This document shows, one piece after another, positions 13,001 to 23,932 of a stretch of DNA of 64,000 nt. Every line of letters starts with the position of its first letter. Position 1 is the first letter of the stretch. Source of the stretch: Tubulanus polymorphus (Eukaryota; Nemertea; Palaeonemertea; Tubulaniformes; Tubulanidae). The stretch is from positions 22,772,650 to 22,836,649 of the forward strand of contig NC_134026.1 of the NCBI RefSeq assembly GCF_964204645.1. The letters are read 5' to 3'. The translations under genes and the position numbers were made by a program. The notes below the pieces were generated by a model that searched no databases, was not told the DNA's origin, and saw only the letters and a program-made list of their open reading frames with translations.

Positions 13001-16000
13001 CAAATTGATATTGGAATTTGTTGATAAAGCGTTAATAGGAAACATTTTATAGGACCATAGGGATGGATTAAGTGATAGCACTTTAGATAATACAGTAGTT
13101 CAAATGGTTTATGTATTAGATTCAAACTGAATGTGTATGTATTCGTAGTGTTAGTACATTACATGTTAATATGTTATTTATTTACCGTAAATGACTTCTC
13201 GCACTCACTTTTCATGTCAAGCCTGAAGTTATCAATGAATTTAGAATGAATTTAGATCCCAAAGATCATATTGCAGTCTTTTCATTAGTCCACTTGTGGT
13301 GAAGCCCCAGTGTTACAAACTATCACGTTCACTTTTCCTCAATCGTCTGTCAATGGAATCTAGTACAGAAGGGAGGTTTTCAAACCGCTTTAATGTATGG
13401 TCTTGATATTTGGTTTATATATGTATCTGCCGGAGAAGCATCTGCGAACCAAAAATTGGCTGGATCAGATAAAGATGGCCAACTTGTGGCCATTGTTATT
13501 CTTCGAACAGGGATTCTTAGGTTTCAATGGGCGGTGAATATTGACAAATTGTTAGATAATGGAGCATTTCAGACTGCTTCCTAAGTGGGCATGGTATCCC
13601 GCGACCTGTAGTCCTCGTTTCAGTGATAATTATTGTCGTATTAGACTTCGTTTGAGTGATGGAGAATTCCCTGATAAATGTGTATCCTCTTCTGCACTCG
13701 GTGATTGATAAATTTGTAATGAACAGGTGATTTATTTTTCAGACGAGGCGATGATTATGTATATAAGTCGTGGGTTTCTGTATTCTCTCACCGAACCGAA
13801 AGAAGTGATGAAAGCTATTGCACATGAGAACAGACGCATGGGTCACAAGGTTGTCATCAATACTTACGCCGTTATTGATGGTGAGTTTACAAAATTCTAA
13901 TCTAATTTTCTGATCTATATGCGTGGGGATTATTAGACAATCTGATAGTTGAGTTTCTTTATTTTCTAGTGGACAAGCCAGTTATGTATGAGAAGAGATT
14001 TCTTGAAACGATTGCTCATCAAAACTTGCGTAAATACGATGCTGACCCAGCCAATAATACTCCTGTTATGGTAAGTATCTTTTCTTCGGAGACAATTCTA
14101 TTGAGAATCCATGATCAAGTCATATGTTTAAAATTTGAATGTTGCGTTTTATAGAAGGGACGAATGTACGCGATCAACAGTACGAATGATCTCAGTTCTA
14201 CGGTGGGCAGATTTTATGAAAGTTTGAATCGAACGACTGAAGATAAGGCGCACTTTTCTCTGCCGTACATCGACATAACTGGAAAAGGTATTCATTCAAT
14301 TCACAGCGGAACGATTACGATGTTTTTCGAACATATGGCAATAATCGATTTTCAATCGTTTCTTTTCAGGATTGATAATGAGTATCACGCAGCCATGTTT
14401 CTACAACAGTTACTATAAAAACGAAGTGATCGGAATCGTCGGTATAGATTTACACGTCGGCGACGCGGTCGAAGACGTTACTTACTACGAAAACGATAAG
14501 ATGGCGTACTCATTTCTGATAAACACTGACGGTTACACGATCATGCACCCGTCGCTGGCACGGCCGGTGAAGTCGCAGCGTCAGCCGATGCATACGGACA
14601 TTTTACAGTTTGAGAATTATCCCGGTTTCGAATCGATCCGTAACAACATGTTGAGGTGAGTATCCGAGTCCGTAAAAATGCCGAATTTCCTGTATAGTTT
14701 TTGAAATACGTCAATATTCTTTCCTGTTTTTTTGGGGGGTTTTTTTGTAGAGATGATATGGGTACCGCTCTTTTGTATATTCCGAAAAATGAGACCGGGC
14801 AACTTAACATTCTCGAGCGAGAAGAGATGGTTTTGGCGAAATATTTGTGGAAGAAGGTTCCCGGGGTGCCCGTGATTGTAGGTTTAAAGGTGATGAGGGA
14901 TTCGACGATTCAGCGAGATTTAAAAAGCGTTCACAATTTAAATCCGACAGATATCATCTATCACAGACTCGATCTATTTCCTCATGAATCAATGTGTATG
15001 CATCTGAAGCAGCTCGCAACGCTTGGTAAGTGAAATGGTTTCATACAAATTTCACCAAACACTGAAATAGATGTTCAATTGGGTAGTTTTTTGCAATCAA
15101 TTCTCTTTTCTATAGCGAGCAGTACGATGTTTTTGGCACCGACAAGTTTTATCGACCCGTTCAAACATTTAATGCAAGGTGAAACAAAGAAGATGGTGCA
15201 AGGATATCTGACATATTTGAAGGATAGCACTAAACTTATCGCGAATCCAGGTTTACGGGTAAGTATCGCCAGAGACTGGCTGTTAGTTAACCAAAATTTC
15301 ACTATGAAGAACTGAAGTGTTTTATTATGTTTGCATCGTTGGACTCAATCAGTATTTTATCATTTATTTACCAGACAAATATCAGGAATGACGCGGCAGC
15401 TTTGTCAAAGATAAACTCGGAATGGTTAAGCCAGTACAAGCGCAGTATACTGAATGATTACATCATTCGCCGGTAAATATCTCATCTATTGACGTCATCA
15501 TAATATATTGTCAATCCATGGTAGATGGCAGCACTTCCTAATAATCATAGCAACATTCTGAAAAGTCTTGTCTCTTAATATTTTAGATATGTGGCGACCC
15601 CGAGTGGTGTTGTGCGTACTTATCCCGGTACGTTGCTTCACCAGAACTTTGACCCGAGTAAAAGGCCGTGGTATATGCGTGCCATCGACTATCCAGGACG
15701 AATCACGCTCACTGCTCCATACCTCGACGTAGGAGGTGCTGGTTACATTGTAACTATTAGTCATATTGTCTATGATGGCAGGTAAATATATTGTATTATC
15801 TGATATCTGCAATATATCTATAAAAATTGAATTTCTCGAGTTGTTTAGAAAGCCCTGTTAGAATGTGGAGTTTATCTTTATAGTAAATGTTAACTTATAT
15901 TACAGGGATAATGCAAAACATTCGAAGTCGGATAGGACCTCTGCCGTCATGGGCATTGATTTCACTTTGCGATTCATGTACAAGTTGTTGGTAGATGCCA

Positions 16001-18418
16001 TGCCTTTTTGTGAACAGAAACATATGAGGTAAATTACTCGTTATTCCTCTGTAATCTGTTTCGAATCCATTTCTGATATCAATTCGATGCTCACATTTTC
16101 ATTTGCTCGTTCATTGTAGGTGTTTTATATTCGATGACAAAGGTTACTTGATTGCACATCCAGGATTGATTGAAGCTAGTGGGAAGGGTCCTGTTGAACA
16201 GCAACATATTACGCATAAGGTAAGAGCCAAAAAAACAATTTTTCGACAAAATCCATTAATGCAGCAATTTGCTGATCAGGGAGGTTGATGCCATTATCTA
16301 AATTCTGCTTGACGTTCTCTTTTAGGAACCTTTGGTTGCGAACGACATCCTGAATCATGAATATTTTGTGCGTAAGACATTGTGCAATAGTTACAGTGAC
16401 AGGACAATTCAACGTTACTACCATGTGAGTTAATATCTTAGTGGTCATGTAGTCATTATCTTATAAATCAAACAGCGATAAATTTGAGATTGACTTATTT
16501 TCTTTCCAGTTCAATACAAGTTTGCATGGAATTTTGACTAATCTGGTTCACGGGGAACACTGCGCAAAATACCAGGTAATTTGAGACCAGAGAAATGACA
16601 TCTTTTTGACATCTCTTGTTAATTATAATCTTGATAATATATAAATACTTGTGGGGATTTTATCCATTTCAGATAACAACGATTCCTGGTACGAATGCAT
16701 TCCTCGGAATTGTAAATCAGACGTGTAATGTGATCACGGCGTTCTGTCCGTGTTCAATGGTTGATCGTTTGTGTTTGAACTGTAAACGAATGGAACAAAG
16801 CGAATGTGAGTGTCCGTGTGAGTGCCCGCTTGAAATGGATTTCTGCACTGGAAAATTACTCTCTAACGAGGACAAGTAAGTATAGCTCCTCAGAAGACTA
16901 TAAATCCTTCATACGGCAAGATTAGTAATTAAGCACTTGAGAAAGTAGTTTTTATTGAATTGTCATTTACGGGCCAATATGTGTTTTATTTAGGAATCCA
17001 AGTTGTCCACAATATCCGGAGATACCTATGCTGCAAGAGGCTGCAACTGGTGTGACAGAATCACTGTATCAGTGTTATAAACCACGTTGTGATGAGAGAC
17101 GTACTGAACAGTAAGTTTTTAGTCCACTAACTCGGACTTAAGTTAGGACATGAAGAAAAATTAGGTTCATCGGATACAAGATGGGTTCTACGTGATTTCA
17201 TTAAATTGGTTGGAAAGTTTTAAGACGGTAGCTTTGAAGTTGGTATCCTTGATTCTCCTCTGTATTTTATAGACTAGACTTGACCTAGTTGTCACATGGT
17301 GTCCCTGGACCCCTTGACTAAATCAAAATTATAAATCCTAGAAATCTGTTTCAATTATGAACTTGATGATTTCAGTGAATGTTTTGGCGTTTTGGATTGT
17401 GAATGGTGTCAACTGGATCATGATGGTCGTACACCATTGGCACAACCATATTGTACAACACAAAGGATTTGCTTCGGTGGTGTTTATGGAGCGCAGAGCC
17501 CTTACAGAGATGAAATCAAATGTAAGCTCATCTCGCAATTATCTGGTTGATATCTGTTTAATGCAATGGTTAGTTGATGTAATCATTTTTGTTACAGTAT
17601 TAGCCCATCATGATGATCCTGACACAGAGCGTACGACTCCAGTTGGTCCTGTCGCTGGTGGTATTATGGGTTGTTTCTTGGTTTTGGCATTGAGTGTTTA
17701 TTGTTATCGACATCACGTTCACCGACACGGCCATCAATACATAACATCGGTGCATGATACGCAGGTTCGAATGGCTCAATTAGATAACGAACCGGAAGAC
17801 ATCGAACCCCATGAGGAACCCGGAATAGGTATGTATGATTTTATCGGAATCATGAATTGATAGCTTTGTACCTGTGTTTCACACATTTTGATTGTATGCA
17901 TTCCTTAAAAGGTATAAGAAACATTACCTGTAAATCTTTTCGATATTAATTTACTAATAAACTTGTGTTTCAATTTTCTGATAGGTCACACGAATATTGT
18001 GTTAGCGTCGTTTGAAAATGCAGCTAGCATATCTCCGTATCGCGTGAATACGATGTATCGTAGACCGGTAGGAGCTGATAGCGATCACGGATACAGTACG
18101 ATGACGCCGCACGAGGATAGTGAACAGGCCAGTACAACGTGTATCGAACCTTTAGTGATTATAAAAGACCGTTACAAACCTTCGGGTTATCCGCAAAAGA
18201 CTCCAGCGGCGATCCCTCCGCCACCGTCTAGTACACCGCGGAGAAGTCGCAGTCCGACGCCACCTCATACTCGCTTGCCATCACATACAGCTATTCCCGA
18301 ACAGACTGTGATCGGTCCGATGACTGTTTTGCCCGGAGACGTGTCTTCCCGTCATTCCCATAACCCTCCGCACAGCATTATTGCGAATGTGCAGGTTCAC
18401 ATGGTTGATTCGCACTAG
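4040..18418 (+). CDS. CACHD1: VWFA and cache domain-containing protein 1
   Basis: Complete 25-exon model, 1378 aa (1367 without the 33-nt exon). Exons: 4040-4432, 11026-11088, 11179-11327, 11636-11742, 11875-12161, 12464-12599, 12691-12771, 12868-12900, 13743-13880, 13970-14070, 14155-14287, 14370-14655, 14751-15025, 15116-15258, 15375-15472, 15587-15781, 15906-16028, 16120-16219, 16326-16424, 16510-16575, 16673-16875, 16994-17110, 17376-17521, 17598-17828, 17985-18418. Order: signal peptide; Gly-rich stretch; VWFA domain with the non-canonical MIDAS D304-x-G306-x-S308; two cache regions (RPWY at 834-837); Cys-rich juxtamembrane part; membrane segment about 1173-1194; cytosolic tail with a conserved SDHGYST motif. 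As in vertebrate CACHD1, an alpha2-delta-like protein reported to modulate calcium channels and Wnt receptors, it is expected at the plasma membrane. The tail match makes orthology strong. Confidence 0.93.
6259..6303 (+). repeat. Imperfect (GAT)n microsatellite
   Basis: GATGATGAG/GATGATGAT-type triplets over about 45 bp inside CACHD1 intron 1. Aspartate-rich or histidine-rich readings of this stretch are repeat artefacts. Confidence 0.85.
7518..8039 (-). other. Unassigned 173-codon open frame, antisense in CACHD1 intron 1
   Basis: An ATG-to-TGA frame of 173 codons, longer than any other non-exonic frame in the window. The translation has no recognised domain, signal peptide or repeat. It could be chance in a locally CpG-richer region, an exon of an antisense or nested gene, or a lineage-specific protein. 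Not counted as a gene. Confidence 0.15.
12868..12900 (+). other. CACHD1: 33-nt in-frame microexon of CACHD1 (candidate cassette)
   Basis: Flanked by TTGATAG upstream and GTGAGC downstream. It enters and leaves in the same codon phase, so including or skipping it adds or removes 11 residues ([11 protein letters not shown]). The insertion falls between residues ending NKSS and a DEAMIMY segment in the VWFA region. Constitutive inclusion is also possible. Confidence 0.6.
13576..13612 (+). repeat. Interspersed motif, copy 3
   Basis: Contains CTAAGTGGGCATGGTATCCC and a diverged remainder. It lies in the CACHD1 intron between 12900 and 13743. Confidence 0.45.
17288..17320 (+). repeat. Interspersed motif, copy 4
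   Basis: Contains CATGGTGTCCCTGGACCCC in the CACHD1 intron between 17110 and 17376. Same family as copies 1-3. Confidence 0.5.
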
Positions 18419-21400
18419 CGCACAATGTGTTCATGCGCTATGTTGTTACGGCGGGCATGATTTCTACTGCCGAGTGATGGCGTTTTTTTCTTCACTAACT
18501 CATGCGGAGCTGATAGGGTAATAAAACCAATCAAATATATTTATCAGATGGGAATGTAGCCAGTATTTTCGAGGCCAACTGTAGTGAGGAAACTGTGCTA
18601 TGGATATATTTACTTGATATTTTGAAATTTAGCATGTAAGAATTTGTTGAATTAATATGTGCAATGTTATTTAAAGTACGTTTCCATGCAAAGCATGAAA
18701 TATTTGTGTAAGCTTTCTTAGCAGTCCATGACGAATGTGTGCTGAGCACATTGTACATGGTCATGGGTTTACAGGGTCCCAAACACACAGTAGAGCTCAC
18801 TATATGGTGTCTAGAATAATCATCTTGAAATTATTGGTAACCAACCATAAAATGTCCTTACTATCTATGAACATATATTTACAACTGAATTTGAATCCAG
18901 AATTCTCATAAAAAGATTGATGATTAAATACATGACTTTTAAGACTTAATGATTCTCTGGGAATCTTTCTTTTTGACCCATCAATGAAAATTAAAGAGCT
19001 TAGCATTACATATTAATTTGTACTGCTTTTATAGCGATTGATTTATTATATCATTGATTGTTTTAACGTGTACAGGGTAATTTTTGATAGTTTGGTGCTC
19101 AGTTGTGCCATAGGCTATGTGTATATGATACATGTATGTTTATATCATTAAGTCACTTCTCAAAATGAAAGATTTGATGCGCTCCACTTGCCTGCTCTTG
19201 AGTTACTACATCACCTGACTTCAAAATTTGCTCCAAATATCAAATTATCGTCATTCTTGTATTTTATCGAATGATAAACATTGAATGGTTTATTCATACT
19301 GAAAATAATTCTCCATGACTGACAAATCTGATGCTTCTAACTATTGCTCAATGCTCATTTGACTGGCGATTTTTGTGAGATTAGTATTTGTGTTACTTAC
19401 TTTTTGACTAGTTTATGTACTTAACACCTAATTATTATTTGAATTAAAAATGGCTTTGCTGCAAACAGATGGTGATTTGATGATAGGAATAGTTTATCCT
19501 AATTGCGTCATTTTCATGTAACGAAAAAACTATTACGGTAATGGTTTTCTAAGGCATTGTACTTTCTCTTTTTCTCAAGGGTCAAAACCAATCTTTCAAA
19601 AGAACAGCTATTGTAAAAACTGATGGTGAATTGTGATCTTTGGCAATAATAGATTATGAAAAATTTGATCTTTAATAATCAAGATTAATGTCATGTATTG
19701 TTTAATTTTATCAGGGATGTTTCACTGATTTGAAATCGCACTGTTACGATATAACTTGTTTTAAAACTACGAAAGATATGTAACCTTATAATTTTTAATT
19801 TCAATATACATTGTACAAAATTTGTTGTTTGTGTTGAATGAAAACCACTTTTTTACTGAGCAAATTGTTGCAATTCATATTTGACCGGTAATCTCATGAA
19901 TGTAAATTTAGATTAAAATTCTGATCTTCTTAACTTTGTTGAAGCCAAAGTAACGACACTTGTCGATTTAAAGCCTTTCCGAAATGATGGCTGCCTAAAA
20001 TTGCCTAATGATTTCATTCACATAGAGGTTTTATATCATGGCAGCCATGTTTTTGATATAATTACATGTAGTCTTTTATGATAAAGTGAGCTTAACTAAA
20101 GGAATGAGCCATATATCTTAGATCTGATGAGACTTATTCAAAATAGTTGACGGTATCCACTGGGGCATATTGTGTATATTCTTAATAAAGAAAATTTATT
20201 GATATTCTAGTCATAAAGATTTCTGTTTTAGCATTCAACTTCATAACTATTGTAAATAATTGAATAACTAAGCTACAGTGTAAATAAACTTGTAAATAAA
20301 GAAGATGCTCAGGAGATGAACTAGTAATAATTAGTGGTGTATTACAGTGATGTAAATAGTGTATTATAGATGAGTGTGCAGAATTAATGGTTTGAAGTTT
20401 ATATAAGGTTTGGTCATTTGGATCATTACTGTCAGAATTCCCTTGTAGCGTGAAAAGATTTAGTTTGAGGTTGTATAACTTATTTGAGGACTTGGCTGGG
20501 TTCACACTTAGATCGGCCAACTTCATCAACATGACATTTTGCTATTTAACTACCATACAGATCTAAGAGTGTGATCCTACCTTAAGGAATGAATCCAGAA
20601 TTGCGCTGAACGTTTTACGTCTTAAGAGAATTTCTTTGAGAGCCAAAAGATGTACATGCTTACATAATTGTTCAGATTGTTCAACCACCGTATGTGTCAT
20701 TTCTACTCATTTATATATTTCTCAGTACTGAGAAAACCGTGGGATCAGTCGCACAATTAAAAAGACTTAACTGTTATTAATAACTAAGACAGTAGTAAAA
20801 GATCTATTATCAATGGAGTAAACTGTACGTGTTTTTATCATTAATTTTTGATGATGTAAATTCGTCATTTGAGATTTTTGTTTCGGTATGTCTGTGTATG
20901 TAATGTGATTTTCTATGTGAAATGACAATCATGAGAATTAGATTGTTTCGGTGATTGAGGATTTTATTAGTGAGTACAGAAATCAAAAGTATTTATGCCG
21001 ACATAATACGCATGGTGCCAAGATTGCCAATATGAATCGGTCCAACTGTACACGGAGATTCATAGTTCCAGTATGATATGGGGTAAAAGTAAAGGCAAAA
21101 TTGATTTTAGTTAATGCTGATGGCTGCCATTTGATAAAAAAACTCATTCTTGATTTTGTCAATGTCAGATGTACATACATGCAGGTTTTGATGGAAGAAA
21201 ATAATCATTGAGATCAGAGAGTTATGTTTTATGTTTTCACTGTAGGTATGGTCTTAATCAACTATGAAATTTCCTTAATTTATCGCATTATGTTTACCTT
21301 ATTATGGCCATTTGTTAATGTATTGGTGCCTTGTAGTTATTATACTATGTAACAAGTTACCATAAATGCATAAGGCTATATCATTTACAACAGCGCGTGT

Positions 21401-21545
21401 CATTTATGCCCATATGTCGATAAGTCCTGAAATCTATGTATGACATCATTGTGTACAAATTGTTAAATTAAGATTTGTATTTTGTATAGGGTAGATAGTC
21501 GAAATAATTTTTTGTATAAAATAAATTGTAATGAAATAAACAAGT
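18419..21545 (+). other. Long 3' UTR of CACHD1
   Basis: An AT-rich stretch of 3.1 kb with no supportable exon between the CACHD1 TAG and two AATAAA hexamers at 21520-21525 and 21535-21540. Several TGTAAATA-type elements occur near 20250-20350, which would be Pumilio-like sites if transcribed. The boundary is inferred from poly(A) signals. Confidence 0.6.
21520..21540 (+). promoter_or_regulatory. Poly(A) signals for CACHD1
   Basis: Two AATAAA hexamers 15 nt apart in an A/T-rich context, followed by a T-rich downstream element (TTATTTTGTTTTG). Confidence 0.6.
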
Positions 21546-22059
21546 TATTTTGTTTTGTTCTACTTACGGAGAGGATTGAATTCAGGTTTGTATACCAATG
21601 GAAGTTCTGCTACGCATGTACCAGAAATCTCAATACTGGTACATAGACTTGGAAGGTTAACTGTATGCATGCTCATCACCAGGTATATCCCGAGGGATGC
21701 AGAGGAACCATATTAGCTCACCCGAGAAAGCTATACATGTACATGGGTAAGTAAAACTTCAGAGGTATGTCTTGACTGCATTCACAAAATGTAATTCTCA
21801 TGACGGCTTCACAGTGGGATTGTTAGAAAGTCTGGATGATATGCCTACTTCCTTGGTAGTGTTTGAAGCAAAGAGCTCGAAATATTGACGATCAACAAGA
21901 TAATGTTTGGTGATACTGTACTTATAATTACAACAATAGATTTTTGTCAGTAGTCATGGGTGTGCTCAGCAGTAATACACTTGGGCGGTGAATTTGGATC
22001 ACAGAAAATATACTGTTAATTAATGCTAACAAATTCCGGGATGTGCATTGATATACAGT

Positions 22060-22175
22060 ACAGGACCCAGTTCCACAGTTGAGAGTTAGAGTTTACTCTG
22101 AGTTAAAGTTAGTTCATTTTCAATGTTTTAACCCAGAGTCAAATCTTAACTCAGAACTGTGGAACTGGACCCTGT
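22060..22175. repeat. Palindromic MITE-like element (116 bp)
   Basis: The left arm begins ACAGGACCCAGTTCCACAGT. The right arm, reverse-complemented, begins ACAGGGTCCAGTTCCACAGT. The arms match over about 48 nt with a few substitutions around a short centre. AGTAC occurs on both sides and may be a target-site duplication. It sits in the intergenic gap between the convergent CACHD1 and GLIS 3' ends. Confidence 0.75.
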
Positions 22176-22212
22176 AGTACATAGATGTAAGACTGCCACA
22201 AGAAATATAACA

Positions 22213-22218
22213 TTTATT
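22213..22218 (-). promoter_or_regulatory. Poly(A) signal for the GLIS-like gene
   Basis: TTTATT on the plus strand (AATAAA on minus), the last canonical hexamer before the CACHD1 3' end. It implies a GLIS 3' UTR of about 1.7 kb. Confidence 0.4.
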
Positions 22219-22441
22219 GGGATACAAAAAATAACAACAATGTTAGTATCTTAATACAATATAAAAAATTCTTCAAGCTTCAACAGAAGATTGATTGAAA
22301 TAATTGACAGAAAATATTTTAAACTTAATGCATTCACATATGAAACATTCTCCGACTCGGAAAATTCTGCATTTCATTGTTTAGTAGTATCTAAGGAAAC
22401 CCAAACTTATAACACTGTCCGTTTATTCTAATAACCAACTA

Positions 22442-22603
22442 CAGTTAACCTCGCCTGACTCGGACAAACTGGGACTGACAGAATTGGTCCAAGGTAAGTT
22501 GAGTCAGAGTTAAGGAAAGTGAAGTCAGAAAAATAATTTGGTGTTAGTCCCGAGTTATTTGAAAGTATGAGTTGGCCATGTCCGAGTAAGACGATGTTTA
22601 CTG
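22442..22603. mobile_element. Tc1/mariner-like MITE (162 bp)
   Basis: Imperfect terminal inverted repeats start CAGTTAACCTCG on the left and, reverse-complemented, CAGTAAACATCG on the right. A TA dinucleotide abuts both ends. A shorter relative with the same ends lies at 38949-39026. There is no coding capacity. Confidence 0.65.
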
Positions 22604-23932
22604 TAACACGCTAACCAGAACCATTTTCTGCAGTTGATCAGACATAAGGGATCCTTTCTGGGGTTATCCATCGATTCATATTGTGAACAGGGTATTTCTA
22701 ATTTTCACCAGATTTCATTCATATGCGACTACCAAACAAAAAAACTAAATCAAGTCAATAAATAAATAAAACAATAGAAATCACCAGATGGACGGATTTG
22801 ATGAAATCATTGACTTAAATCAAATTAGAATTCATCTCAATATTCATCAGTAAGTGGCTAAAATTCACTTACACAGTTACAAACATGTGTATTTGCAATT
22901 ATTTACAACAAAGACAGGTACATACAGAATATTCAACTCAAGTTTTCAAGTTCTTAAGAAGTAAATGCAAAATTCCACGTACCGGTAACGGTATTTAAAA
23001 ATTTACCAAATCAAAATAGACCTCTCTATACTTCATATTGCAAGGTACACATGTGCTATCCTGCCTATTTGCTAAGCTGTAAAACAGGAAGAACCTGTCA
23101 GGGGGAGCCTGGTCAGGCGAGTGATGTAGATGTACCACAATACATATACATGTACACGTACGACGAAACAAAATATCTACCGCATCGTAAGTTGACTTAA
23201 TTCACTAGGCTATAGTTATAATGATACTCCAATGTAAAAACATATTTCATGCCAAAATTTGAAACTGAACTGTTGTATGAAATAAAAAAATATTCAACTT
23301 ACAAGATGCACATTCCAGTGCATTAAAGCACATTACAGAATAGGTATATGTAATAGGATTCATCCACAAACATATCTATCCATTAGAAAACTATACATTG
23401 AGAACAACTCATCAGAGATTTGAAATAACAGTAAATCAATAAATCAACAAATCAATCAATCAATTTTTCTCAAATAGTAAATGTGTTTATACCGTTAAGT
23501 CAAACAGTTAAATATATTTTGATTTTTCACAAATGTATCCATACTTCTAGATTTTCTCATTATTAAACCTATTGTAAGACAATTATAAACACAAGAACAC
23601 ATAAATGTGAAGCCATATGAATCAACAGAAATTCAAAATCATAGAAAGAGAAGTTCACAGCTCATGATCCATCAGCATACAGCGGAGAGAGTCTACATCT
23701 GTCGACAGATTGAAATTGCAAAAACACAGAACCAACATTTCCTTGTATGCTGTTTGTTCCCTGATAATCACTACCACAATGGGTCATCGAATTCAAAACA
23801 TGGTCATCGTAGCCTGAAATTACAAGTCGCATGCATATAAAATGGCTACTCAAGCTAGTGCTACTCAAGTTTACCCAAAGTCTACATGTTTGTAAGTGAA
23901 ATATCAGCACCAAGTAAGTGGGAAATGAAGCC

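Larger units (their letters stand above)
22195..23932 (-). other. Probable 3' UTR of the GLIS-like gene
   Basis: No exon can be supported. The stretch runs from the GLIS stop codon at 23933 to the minus-strand AATAAA at 22218-22213. It contains a Tc1/mariner-type MITE at 22442-22603. Confidence 0.45.
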
